Shown: positions 15,998 through 24,404 of the stretch, piece after piece
Layout: each line of letters starts with the position of its first letter
Numbering within the stretch: position 1 is the first letter of the stretch
Assembly (NCBI RefSeq): GCF_014656195.1
Contig: NZ_BNBY01000049.1
Coordinates: forward strand, 1 to 43,731
Direction: 5' to 3'
Source: Kitasatospora xanthocidica
GTDB lineage: Bacteria; Actinomycetota; Actinomycetes; Streptomycetales; Streptomycetaceae
DNA length: 43,731 nucleotides
Position numbers and translations under genes: made by a program
The notes under the pieces: generated by a model
What the model saw: the letters and a program-made list of their open reading frames with translations, nothing else
Databases searched by the model: none
What the model was told of the DNA's origin: nothing

Positions 15998-16678
15998 CTA
16001 CTGGCCGGCCGTCTTCGGCACCTCCAGCTCGGTGTGGTGGACGGTGAAGCCGCCCCGCAGGACCGGGGCGAACGGGGCCGGCGCCATGCAGGTGCCGACC
16101 ACCGGCTGGTACAGCTTGCCGTCGGCGCCCACGTCCAGGTTGCCCACGCCCCAGGAGAACCCGAGCCGGCCGCCTTCGCGCCCACCGCCCTGGTAGACGC
16201 TCAGGCCTATTCGCTCGCCGACGTTGCCCACGTCCGACCTGGTGACGACGGCCGTCAGCGTGGCGACCGGGCCGCCGGTGCTCAGGCAGTCCACCTCCGC
16301 CTCGGCGCTGTAGGTCTTCCCCGTGCTGCTGTCGCGGTGGGAGTAGCGGACCGAGCCCCGGGCGTCGGTGGGCAGCCCCTCGGCCGCCTTGGTGCCCGGG
16401 AAGCGGTGGGTGTACGGGACCGCCTGGGCGTCGACGGTGAACCAGATCTCATCGTTCGGGGAGAAGGCGTACGAGATCCGGGCGGTGCCGCTGACGCTCG
16501 CCGGACGCCCCGGACGCCCGTCCTGCTGTGCGGAAGGGCCGGAGGTACCGGAGGTGTCGGTGGCCGAGGCCGGGGCGATCCCCGTGAGCGCCGTGAGCGC
16601 CGCGAGGGCCAGCCCGGCAGCGGCGGCACCCCGGGCGGCACGGACGCTGACGCGGGCACTGGTACGGATGCGGAACAT
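15998..16678 (-). CDS. secreted protein of unknown function
   Basis: 226 aa. An Arg-rich n-region (MFRIRTSARVSVRAARGAA), a hydrophobic core (AAGLALAALTALTGIAPA) and an SA-T cleavage-like site near residue 40 indicate Sec or Tat export. The mature part is mostly beta-like, with RISYAFSPNDEIWFTVDAQAV, HRDSSTGKTYSAEAEVDCL and FSWGVGNLDVGADGK. Two cysteines (in DCLSTGG and GTCMAPA) may form a disulfide. I do not recognise the family, although streptomycetes carry similar paralogues. ATG 16678 follows GGAGGGAAGCCC. The TGCCGATCGGCA palindromes upstream are its likely control region. Confidence 0.75.
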   Translation of the reverse strand: MFRIRTSARVSVRAARGAAAAGLALAALTALTGIAPASATDTSGTSGPSAQQDGRPGRPASVSGTARISYAFSPNDEIWFTVDAQAVPYTHRFPGTKAAEGLPTDARGSVRYSHRDSSTGKTYSAEAEVDCLSTGGPVATLTAVVTRSDVGNVGERIGLSVYQGGGREGGRLGFSWGVGNLDVGADGKLYQPVVGTCMAPAPFAPVLRGGFTVHHTELEVPKTAGQ

Positions 16679-16761
16679 GGTGGGCTTCCCTCCTCCCGGC
16701 GGCCCGGGCGGCCGCCGTCTCGATGCCCCAAGAGTGGCCGTCGCGCCCCCTCCCGCACATG

Positions 16762-16832
16762 TGCCGATCGGCATAAAAGTCCTGCTCTCCCGGGTGTTCT
16801 GCCCTGCCGATCGGCAGGGCAGAACACCCGGG
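16762..16832. promoter_or_regulatory. two TGCCGATCGGCA palindromes, one at the centre of a perfect 44-bp palindrome
   Basis: TGCCGATCGGCA occurs at 16762-16773 and again at 16805-16816, centre to centre 43 bp. The second copy is the core of a perfect 44-bp palindrome (16789-16832) with no loop. It could be a terminator-like cruciform, but sharing the 12-mer core with a second site upstream of the secreted-protein gene suggests a regulator-binding site. Confidence 0.6.
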
Positions 16833-16835
16833 ACG

Positions 16836-17015
16836 AAGCCGCGATCGCCTCATGCCCGCGGACGGCACGGGCCCCCTCGGTCGGCTCGTCGCGGTCGAAG
16901 CCGTGGACGCCCTGCGGCATGTCGACCAGCCGCACCGGCGTGCCGTGCGTCCGTGCGTCCGTGCGGCGGCCAGGAACCCGTCCACTGCCCCGGCCACCTC
17001 CGGACCTCCCGGTCC
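16836..17015 (-). pseudogene. C-terminal fragment of a dienelactone hydrolase-like protein
   Basis: Minus-strand sequence reads PEVAGAVDGFLAAARTHG, shifts frame, then PVRLVDMPQGVHGFDRDEPT. This is the typical end of alpha/beta or dienelactone hydrolases, including the catalytic-His HGFD motif. The frame break coincides with a tandem duplication of an 8-bp word, GTGCGTCC (16945-16952 and 16953-16960). The far C-terminus and the whole N-terminal part are missing. The 44-bp palindrome follows directly. Confidence 0.65.
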
Positions 17016-17059
17016 ACCCGGCCCCCGCTGGCGCCGGCGCCGACCGGAAGCACGAACTG

Positions 17060-17360
17060 ACCCGTGCGGCGGACGACCGGGTGCCCGGCCGTGCACCGAC
17101 CGGCCATCGCCAGGCCGGAGTTGCTCTGCGACGGTCTGCGCGAGGCGTACGCGCCGGCCGCCCCGGCCCTCGCCGCGGGGCACCGCCCGCCGTCGGGGGG
17201 AACGGCGCTCGACTGCTTCGTCGCGGCGCACTCGCGCTCCCACCGCCGGCGCGAACCGCCCGCCCGCCATCCGGCTACTGGGAGTTGGCGGGCGAGCCCT
17301 CCCCCACCCTCGACGCGGCGGACGCCCGGCTGGGCGAGGCGCAGCCGCTCCGGCGCCTGA
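17060..17360 (+). pseudogene. decayed coding remnants with high GC3, family not recognised
   Basis: One frame reads ELLCDGLREAYAPAAPALAAG and TALDCFVAAHSR. Another, about 17270-17360, reads GYWELAGEPSPTLDAADARL. Both have near-perfect GC3 codon use but neither is a complete gene. The end lies within the left copy of the 122-bp inverted repeat. I cannot name the parent protein or proteins. Confidence 0.35.
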
Positions 17361-17462
17361 CGACCCGCCGGAGCCGCGCGGTCCGCGCAGCCCGCGCAGG
17401 AAGTCGGCCCGTCCGACTTTCCGTGCGCCGGCCAGTGGGCCCGGTTACACGGGGGCGGCGTG
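17341..17462. repeat. left arm of a ~122-bp inverted repeat (copy A)
   Basis: Reverse complement of 19676-19797 with about three mismatches. The arm includes the last codons of the TPR gene (HAAPV and stop), a hairpin AAGTCGG-CCCGT-CCGACTT (17401-17419) serving as its probable terminator, and the gene-end words CGGCGCCTGACGACCCGCCGG. A shorter third copy lies at about 19005-19065. Confidence 0.85.
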
Positions 17463-18863
17463 GTCGAGCCTCGGCGTCTGACGGCCCCGGCCCTCGGCCA
17501 CGTGCTCCGCCGGACTCCGCTGCGGGAGGACGTCCGGGGCGGTCACGGAGAGCGCGTGGGCCTCGTGCAGGGTGCCGGCCGCGGCGGCGTTGTCGTTGTC
17601 GACGAGCTCTGCCATGGCCAGGTCGGTGAGGGCCCTGACCAGGCGACGGGTACCGGCCGCGGGGTCCGTCGCGTGGAGGCGCCGTTCGATGTCGACGCTG
17701 CGCCGCAGCCGGGGGATCGTGGTGCGGGTGTAGGCGTGCGGGCGCTCGCCCAGGACGGCGCGGCGCAGGTCGCACCGCCGGGTGAGGGTGCCGAGGGCGG
17801 CGAGCAGGTCACGGTCCTGCGGCAGCGGCGTGCGCGCGGCGGCGGTGCGCTCGGACCTGCCGGTGATGGCCTCGACGGCCCCGACGAGGGCGCCCAGTCC
17901 CGCCTCGAAGGAGGTGCGTGGGCCGAACGACCAGTGGTGGATGCTCACACCCAGCAGCGGCTGGAGGCGTTGGCCCGGGTCGACGCCGAGCGGTTCCGGC
18001 GAGTCGGCCGCCGCCTGCTCGTCCCGTCCCCCGGAACGGGCGAACAGCGCGGCCCGGACGGCTTCGTGGAAACCGAAGTCGCCGCTCTCCCCCCGGGCGG
18101 GCAGGTTCTCGGCGGCCCGTGCGGCCTCCGCGAGCAGGGGGTGGACCCGCGCGGGGTGGCCGAGGTCGTCGAACCACAGCGCGGCACCGGCCGTCCGCAG
18201 GGCCGTGACGGGGCTGGGGGCGCGCCGCGCCTGCCCGCCGCGCCGGCGGGCGAAGGCCTCCCGTTCGAGGAACTCGCCTTCAAGGAACTCGCCTTCGAGG
18301 GCCGCGTGTTCGACGGCCATGGCTTCCTCGGCGCGGCCGGCGAGGCGGAGCAGCACCGTGAGGTCGAGCAGCCGCCACATCAGGTCGCTTCCGCCTTCCC
18401 CGGTCACGGCCCGGGAGCGGTCGGCCACCGCGCGGGCGGCGTCCACGGCCTCGTCGAACCGTCCTGCCTCGGCGAGGGCGTGGGAGAGCTCGGCGCGCAG
18501 GACGGCGGCCCAGCCGAGGTCCGCCACCGGCCGGGCCTCCTCGGCGCGCCGGGCCAGGTCGGACGCCTCGTACCGGGCGGCGAGGGCGAGGTCGTGGGCG
18601 CCGGTGCGGGAGTACGCGTGGGCGAGGGAGGACACGGCGGAGGAGGCGGGGCCCAGGTGTTCGACCGCGCCGTCGGCGACCAAGGCGCGGTAGATGTCGG
18701 CGGCCTCCTCCATGAGGCGGACGGCCCGCCCGGGGCGGACTCCGGGGCGGACCGCCAGGCCCCGCAGCGCCCGTGCCAGCGCGGGCAGCCCCGTGGCCGG
18801 GTCGGTGCGCGCCGCCTCCCGGCAGCGGGCGACCGTCTCGGCGGTGACCGGTTCCCGCCTCAT
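17445..18863 (-). CDS. tetratricopeptide-repeat-like protein
   Basis: 472 aa, all alpha-helical in appearance. The N-terminal half has TPR-like helix pairs (AVRLMEEAADIYRALV, VSSLAHAYSRTGAHDLALAARY, RAELSHALAEAGRFDEAVDAAR, LTVLLRLAGRAEEAMAVEH), resembling the tetratricopeptide regions of actinobacterial STAND/CHAT partner proteins. The C-terminal half (GLGALVGAVEAITG, RLVRALTDLAMAELVDNDNAAAA) is also helical. There is no enzymatic motif, so it is probably a scaffold or protein-binding module. It carries a short internal repeat EGEFLEGEFLE. ATG 18863 is the likeliest start; a GTG at 18905 is an alternative. Its last five codons and its terminator lie in the inverted repeat shared with the PH-like gene. 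Confidence 0.75.
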   Translation of the reverse strand: MRREPVTAETVARCREAARTDPATGLPALARALRGLAVRPGVRPGRAVRLMEEAADIYRALVADGAVEHLGPASSAVSSLAHAYSRTGAHDLALAARYEASDLARRAEEARPVADLGWAAVLRAELSHALAEAGRFDEAVDAARAVADRSRAVTGEGGSDLMWRLLDLTVLLRLAGRAEEAMAVEHAALEGEFLEGEFLEREAFARRRGGQARRAPSPVTALRTAGAALWFDDLGHPARVHPLLAEAARAAENLPARGESGDFGFHEAVRAALFARSGGRDEQAAADSPEPLGVDPGQRLQPLLGVSIHHWSFGPRTSFEAGLGALVGAVEAITGRSERTAAARTPLPQDRDLLAALGTLTRRCDLRRAVLGERPHAYTRTTIPRLRRSVDIERRLHATDPAAGTRRLVRALTDLAMAELVDNDNAAAAGTLHEAHALSVTAPDVLPQRSPAEHVAEGRGRQTPRLDHAAPV

Positions 18864-19004
18864 CCGAGCAGCCCCTGCGGGGCGTGGTCGGACGGGGCTG
18901 CGCACATGGTGGTCACACGGTTCCTTCCCGAGCCGGGGACGCGGCGTTCTCCCACCCGAACGCCACTCCCCCGGTCCGGGTTCCGGCCGGCCCGCCCGGG
19001 TCCG

Positions 19005-19065
19005 CGCGCGGGAAGTCGGACGGGCCGACTTCCTGTGCGCGGGCCCGGCGGGTCGTCAGGCGTGC
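19005..19065. repeat. third, shortened copy (copy C) of the 17.3/19.7-kb repeat
   Basis: GGAAGTCGG-ACGGG-CCGACTTCC (19011-19033), then GCGCGGGC, then GGCGGGTCGTCAGGCG (19047-19062). Compared with the right arm it lacks about 18-20 bp in the middle. It lies between the divergent TPR and PH-like genes. Confidence 0.7.
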
Positions 19066-19112
19066 GGCGCCTGTCGTACGCCGCGGGACGGGCCGGTCGG
19101 CGTCCGCACGAT

Positions 19113-19160
19113 GTGACGGCATGACGGCATGACGGCATGACGGTAGGACGGTATGACGGT
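19113..19160. repeat. ATGACGGC tandem repeats
   Basis: TGACGGCA units repeat three to four times perfectly, then decay into TAGGACGG and TATGACGG. They lie about 50 bp before the PH-like gene. Confidence 0.7.
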
Positions 19161-19210
19161 TGATGGTGCGACGGTTGACGGCCGGGCGGCGCCGGTGCCA
19201 GCATCGCGAG

Positions 19211-19693
19211 GTGACTGATGGCCCCGGCTCTGTGATCCGCATCCCCACCGGCTTCTGGCAGCGTGTCATCCTGACCGTGGTCGGGGCGGTCTTCCTCCTC
19301 CTCGCGGTCGTCGAGCTCACCATCGGGGCGTGGGGCGCCAGGATCCTCGGTGTGGCGATCGGGGTGCCCTCGGTGGTGATGATCTACCGGTCGCCGCGGC
19401 TGGGGGTGGTCGTCGACGACGGTGGGATCACCAACCGCTCGCTGGAACGCACCCGGCGGATCCCCTGGTGCGACATCGCCTCGGTCGAGCCGGCCCGCGC
19501 CGGGTCCGCCGCCCCCTCGACCACCCTGGCCCTCACGACGGAGGGCGGCGAACGGATCGTCCTGGACAGCCTGGCCGGCTACGCGACGACCGACGGAGCC
19601 GCCCGGCTGGAGCGGACGCGGGCCCGGATCGAGGCCGTGCTCGCCGCCCACCGGACGGGCTGCGCGGACTGCGCGCACGCCGCCCCCGTGTAA
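19211..19693 (+). CDS. small membrane protein with bacterial PH-like domain
   Basis: 160 aa. Two adjacent TM segments (FWQRVILTVVGAVFLLLAVVEL and GARILGVAIGVPSVVMIYR) precede a PH-like beta domain (LGVVVDDGGITNRSLERTRRIPWCDIASVEPA, then LALTTEGGERIVLDSL). The C-terminus holds CADC and HAAPV. The start at GTG 19211 is supported by a CAGCAT -10-like word 6 nt upstream (leaderless pattern); no ribosome site is present. The family is common in actinobacteria and has no assigned function. The stop and the downstream hairpin belong to the right arm of the inverted repeat. Confidence 0.75.
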   Translation: MTDGPGSVIRIPTGFWQRVILTVVGAVFLLLAVVELTIGAWGARILGVAIGVPSVVMIYRSPRLGVVVDDGGITNRSLERTRRIPWCDIASVEPARAGSAAPSTTLALTTEGGERIVLDSLAGYATTDGAARLERTRARIEAVLAAHRTGCADCAHAAPV

Positions 19694-19797
19694 CCGGGCC
19701 CACTGGCCGCCGCACGGAAAGTCGGACGGGCCGACTCCCTGCGCGGGCTGCGCGGACCGCGCGGCTCCGGCGGGTCGTCAGGCGCCGGAGCGGCGGC
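19676..19797. repeat. right arm of the ~122-bp inverted repeat (copy B)
   Basis: Reverse complement of copy A (17341-17462). It contains the final codons of the PH-like gene, the AAGTCGG-ACGGG-CCGACTC hairpin (about 19719-19737) acting as terminator, and the end of the opposing remnant (RRSGA and stop). The two arms enclose about 2.2 kb with two divergent genes. Confidence 0.85.
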
Positions 19798-19840
19798 GGT
19801 AGGTGGCCACCAGGACGCCCGTCTTGCCGACGACGCGTAT
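19778..19840 (-). pseudogene. C-terminal tail of an unrecognised gene
   Basis: The codons IRVVGKTGVLVATYRRRSGA end at the stop 19778 with strong GC3 bias. An AAGGAG lies where a ribosome site would be, but the codon in start position is ATA. It is either a 20-residue tail left by a deletion or a tiny gene with a mutated start. No family is recognised. Confidence 0.3.
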
Positions 19841-20016
19841 GGGTCCGCTCCTTCGGATCGCTCGGGATTGACGCGGTGGGACCGGCGGCCCGGCCGGGTG
19901 CCGTCGCCCCCGGCCGGTCAGGGGACGGGCCGCGAGAACCGATGGCCGCCGTCCCGCCGGGAGGCTTGACCGGCGGCGAGCGGCGGACACGGCGCCGACC
20001 CGACGGGGAGGATCCC

Positions 20017-20415
20017 GTGGAGGACCCGCAGTTCACCGTCCTGCTGCCCACCCCCTCCCCCGGCGGCGCGGAAGCGCTCAAGGCCGTCCGCGCCGACACC
20101 GGGCTGAGCCTGTGGCGCAGCCGGCAGCTGCTGGATGGCGTGCCCGTGGACGACCCTCCGGTGGACGGCGTGCCCATGGCCGGCGTGCCGGCCGCCGTCC
20201 GGTGTGGCTGGTGCCGGCGCACGCTGCCCGGCGACGGCTCCCCCGTCGATCCCGGGCCCTGCGCGTCCGTGTACTGGCCCGCCGCCCACTGCCCACTGCC
20301 CACTGCCCACTGCCCACTGCCCACTGCCCACTGCCCAGCCAACGCGGTAACCGGGTGCGACTGTTGCCCCCGGCCCGGCCGGGCACCACGGGGCCGACGG
20401 GGCCGACAGGGCTGA
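20017..20415 (+). CDS. L7/L12 C-terminal-like small protein with a 7-bp repeat in its coding sequence
   Basis: 132 aa from GTG 20017 (GGGGAGGATCCC upstream). Residues 1-45 (FTVLLPTPSPGG, then EALKAVRADTGLSLWRSRQLLDG) look like the ribosomal L7/L12 C-terminal fold found in many small Streptomyces proteins. After a VDG/VPM-rich linker comes a Cys-containing block (CGWCRRTLPGDGSP, DPGPCASVYWP) that could bind zinc. Seven perfect CCCACTG repeats then encode HCPLPTA repeats, followed by CDCCPRPG. Because seven is not divisible by three, any gain or loss of one unit shifts the frame. The function is unknown, and the true C-terminus is uncertain for that reason. Confidence 0.55.
   Translation: MEDPQFTVLLPTPSPGGAEALKAVRADTGLSLWRSRQLLDGVPVDDPPVDGVPMAGVPAAVRCGWCRRTLPGDGSPVDPGPCASVYWPAAHCPLPTAHCPLPTAHCPANAVTGCDCCPRPGRAPRGRRGRQG
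20285..20333. repeat. CCCACTG x 7 microsatellite inside a reading frame
   Basis: Seven perfect tandem copies of a 7-bp unit (49 bp). They encode alternating HCPLPTA heptapeptides in the plus-strand gene. Confidence 0.95.
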
Positions 20416-20431
20416 CGGGGCCGACGTCCGG

Positions 20432-21106
20432 TCAGCGCTTCTGCCACCACCGGCGGCGCGGTGCCTCGGCCGGGGCCGTGCCGTCGGGTGCGGGGCCGGT
20501 GAAGGGGGGCAGGGCACGGAAGCGGTCGTCCAGGACGGCGGTCGCGCCGACCCGGGCGAGGGTCTGCCGTACCAGGGTCAGCGGGTGGGTGGGGAAGTGG
20601 GCGTCCCATTCGGGGAGGTCGGCGACGTGGTACGGGTGCGGGGCGCTCAGTTGCGGGTCGTAGGGGTGGGGGCGGAAGTAGGTGTCGAAGCCGACCCGGT
20701 CGGCGACGACCGCCTCCCGCATGCCGCTGACCGCTCCCTCGGCGGCCTGCACCTTCAGGACGACGCTGCACCGGTCGCGCGGCACCGTCCATGCTCCGAC
20801 GAAGATCTGCCCGGGGCCGGACGGCCTGGGGATCTTGATGAGCTGCCACAGTCCCGGCACGCCGCCCAGTTCGCGCACCTCGGCCTCGATCAGGGCGGCC
20901 CCGCTCCGCGCGGTGTAGCGGGCCAGTTCGCGCAGCAGCCGCTCGCCCGCGTCGAGCGGGGCCACCAGGTCCGGGACGATCGCGAAGTCGTGGACGGACA
21001 GGACGACTCCCCGCTCGTCGTCCCACACCCGGTCCGCGCTCCCGGCGCCGTCCTCGTCCTCTCGCGGGACGAAACCGGCCAGGTCCAAGCTGATGATCGC
21101 ACTCAT
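20432..21106 (-). CDS. conserved hypothetical protein
   Basis: 224 aa, intact, strong GC3. Soluble, with no signal or TM segment. Notable stretches are FAIVPDLVAPLDAGERLLRELARYT, GLWQLIKIPRPSGPGQIFVGAWTVPRDRCSVV, REAVVADRVGFDTYFRPHPYDP and PEWDAHFPTHPLTLVRQTLARV. The last of these is a type of C-terminal helix seen in uncharacterised streptomycete proteins. The tail is basic (PRRRWWQKR). I start it at ATG 21106, with GGAAGG 9 nt upstream, rather than the ATG three codons earlier. No family or function is recognised. It is convergent with the repeat-bearing small gene. Confidence 0.7.
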   Translation of the reverse strand: MSAIISLDLAGFVPREDEDGAGSADRVWDDERGVVLSVHDFAIVPDLVAPLDAGERLLRELARYTARSGAALIEAEVRELGGVPGLWQLIKIPRPSGPGQIFVGAWTVPRDRCSVVLKVQAAEGAVSGMREAVVADRVGFDTYFRPHPYDPQLSAPHPYHVADLPEWDAHFPTHPLTLVRQTLARVGATAVLDDRFRALPPFTGPAPDGTAPAEAPRRRWWQKR

Positions 21107-21201
21107 GACGGCCATCCTTCCGCCTCGGGCCGCCCGGGGGAAACCTCCTCCGACGGACAGCCGTGGTGATCACCACGGTCCGGACGCGGGAGAATGGACG
21201 G

Positions 21202-21474
21202 GTGACCGGCAGTCAGCTTCCCCGAGGCATCACCGCCCTGATTCCCAGCGCCCCCACCACCGCCACACCCGGTGAGCGGGCGGCGTCGCAGCTCCTCCAC
21301 CTGCGGACCGTGGAGGTGCCCCTCCCGCTCCTGGCCGCGGCCGTGGAACTGATCGCCCCGCAGCTGGAGAGCGCGGACCAGGTAACCCGCGAGGCCGCCG
21401 CCGACGTCCGCGCCCGCCTGCTCGCCGCGCTCGACGGCGCCGGGCCACAGGCCGTCCGGCCGGGCGCCGGCTGA
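21202..21474 (+). CDS. small hypothetical helical protein
   Basis: 90 aa, with start GTG 21202. GAGAAT ends 6 nt upstream, matching the leaderless pattern seen elsewhere in the window. Residues 28-75 (ASQLLHLRTVEVPLPLLAAAVELIAPQLESADQVTREAAADVRARLLAALDG, shortened here by reading ends) look like two or three helices. No family is recognised. It is divergent from the conserved hypothetical gene at 20.4-21.1 kb. Confidence 0.5.
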   Translation: MTGSQLPRGITALIPSAPTTATPGERAASQLLHLRTVEVPLPLLAAAVELIAPQLESADQVTREAAADVRARLLAALDGAGPQAVRPGAG

Positions 21475-21548
21475 GGCCGACGGGCGGGCCGAGGCCGACG
21501 GGCCGGCTGAGGCCGACGGGCGGGCTGAGGCCGACGGGCGGGCCGGGG
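21473..21548. repeat. 18-bp GAGGCCGACGGGCGGGCT tandem repeats
   Basis: About four imperfect copies lie between the small plus-strand gene and the stop of the FAD monooxygenase gene. Convergent gene ends meet here. The repeats can form GC-rich hairpins and may serve as a terminator. Confidence 0.65.
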
Positions 21549-21550
21549 GG

Positions 21551-23140
<1,590 letters not shown>

Positions 23141-23172
23141 AACGAACAGTGTTCCATAAACGAACGGCGTTC
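23141..23172. promoter_or_regulatory. paired TetR operators between monooxygenase and tetR
   Basis: AACGAACAGTGTTC (23141-23154) and AACGAACGGCGTTC (23159-23172) are direct copies 18 bp apart. Each is a palindrome (GAAC-AGT-GTTC and GAAC-GGC-GTTC). They fill the gap between the two start codons. Confidence 0.75.
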
Positions 23173-23181
23173 GCATCGAGC

Positions 23182-23194
23182 TATGATGGCCGGG
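23182..23194 (+). promoter_or_regulatory. leaderless-type -10 box of the divergent tetR
   Basis: TATGAT (23182-23187) ends 6 nt before GTG 23194. No ribosome site is present. Confidence 0.55.
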
Positions 23195-23916
23195 TGAACC
23201 CGAGAGAGCGACGCGAGGCCCGCCACCAGCCACCGAACCCCGACGCCGGAACCGCCCCCAGGCCACGCCGCCGCAAGGCCCCGATCACCGTGGAACAGGT
23301 CGTCGACACCGCACTCGGCGTCATCGCCACCGAGGGCTACGAGGCGCTGACCATGCGCCGACTGGCCGGCGAGCTCGACACCGGCCCCGCCTCGCTCTAC
23401 GCCCACGTGGTCAACAAGGCCGACCTCGACGAGCTGCTCATCGGACGGCTGTTCGCCGAACTCGCCCTGCCCGAACCCGACCCGGCGGCCTGGCGCGAAC
23501 AGCTGCGCGACGTGTGCGCCGGGATGCGCGACCAGTACCTCCGGTATCCCGGCATCTCCCGCGCCACGCTCGCCGCGGCGCCCACCGACGTCGAGATCCT
23601 GCGCGTCGGCGAGGGCCTGCTGGCGATCCTGCTCACCGGCGGCGTCGCCCCGCAGGCCGCCGCCTGGGCCGTCGACGCCCTCCTGCTGTACGTGGCCGCC
23701 TACTGCCTCGAACTGTCGATCGCGCACCAGCGCGCGGCGCACGAGGACACCGCCTGGGTCGTCGACCGCGACGAACTGCTGCGCCGCGTCACCGCGCTGC
23801 CCGCCGCGGCCTTCCCCCACACCACCCGCCTCGCCGCCGAACTCACCGCGGGCGAGGGCCACGACCGCTTCGACTTCACCCTCGGCCTGATGATCGACGG
23901 CCTCGCCTCCCGCTAG
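23194..23916 (+). CDS. TetR-family repressor (TetR_C_1 type) of the monooxygenase
   Basis: 240 aa. The basic N-terminus is followed by an HTH (TVEQVVDTALGVIATEGYEALTMRRLAGELDTGPASLYAHVVNKADLDEL), and the C-terminal domain resembles the tetracycline-repressor core (YLRYPGISRATLAAAPTDVEILRVGEGLLAILLTGG). Members of this subgroup often bind aromatic or polyketide drugs and repress a neighbouring resistance gene. The divergent FAD monooxygenase and the double operator between them make the pair a likely substrate-induced module. GTG 23194 is chosen because the -10 box fixes the start. Confidence 0.92.
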   Translation: MNPRERREARHQPPNPDAGTAPRPRRRKAPITVEQVVDTALGVIATEGYEALTMRRLAGELDTGPASLYAHVVNKADLDELLIGRLFAELALPEPDPAAWREQLRDVCAGMRDQYLRYPGISRATLAAAPTDVEILRVGEGLLAILLTGGVAPQAAAWAVDALLLYVAAYCLELSIAHQRAAHEDTAWVVDRDELLRRVTALPAAAFPHTTRLAAELTAGEGHDRFDFTLGLMIDGLASR

Positions 23917-23935
23917 GGCCCGTCCTCAAAGCGCC

Positions 23936-24334
23936 TCAGGGCGTCACGGTGTCCCCGTGGCGGTGCACCACCCGCCACTGCCCGTCCTCGCGGCGGTAGA
24001 CCTGGGTGGCCCGCAGCGTGTAGCTGCGCGGGCGCCCGTCGACGGACACCGTGACGTGCTCCAGGGCGACGGTGTGGGCCATGTCGCCCACCACGTCGGC
24101 CGCCAGCAGGTCGAAGGCGTACGAGGTGCAGTGGGAGAAGCTCTCCTCCAGGAAAGTGAAGAGGTCGTCGACCTCCTGCCGGCCGGTGGCGTTGCGCCAC
24201 GCCCCGAACAGGCTCACCGGTTCCCTGCGGGACCACAGGGCCCGGCGCGGGCCCGCGTCACCGTTGTGCAGGGCCACCTCCGCCGCGCGCAGGTCGGTCC
24301 CGACCCAGCGCAGGAAGTCGTCGTGGTCGGTCAT
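23936..24334 (-). CDS. SnoaL-like/DUF4440 protein
   Basis: 132 aa cone-shaped alpha+beta barrel. The motifs are FLRWVGTDLRAAEVALHNGDAGPRRALWS, FGAWRNATGRQEVDDLF, VTVSVDGRPRSYTLRATQVYRREDGQWRVVHRHGD. This is the SnoaL_3 layout used by small hydrolase/isomerase-like or stress proteins. GGAGG lies just before ATG 24334. Catalytic residues cannot be assigned. It is convergent with the tetR gene and follows the glycosyltransferase stop by 70 bp on the same strand. Confidence 0.85.
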   Translation of the reverse strand: MTDHDDFLRWVGTDLRAAEVALHNGDAGPRRALWSRREPVSLFGAWRNATGRQEVDDLFTFLEESFSHCTSYAFDLLAADVVGDMAHTVALEHVTVSVDGRPRSYTLRATQVYRREDGQWRVVHRHGDTVTP

Positions 24335-24404
24335 GCCTCCATGATGCGCCGCCCCGCCCGCCCCGGCCCGTCTCCCGGGTCCTCGCCGCTCCCCGGCCCC
24401 GGGC

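Noticed and set aside
19113..19160. CRISPR-like short tandem repeats
   Set aside because: 8-bp units without spacers; a simple tandem repeat, and no cas genes anywhere.
21473..21548. Possible CRISPR or VNTR gene product from the 18-bp repeat
   Set aside because: No spacers and no start or codon bias; it lies between convergent gene ends.
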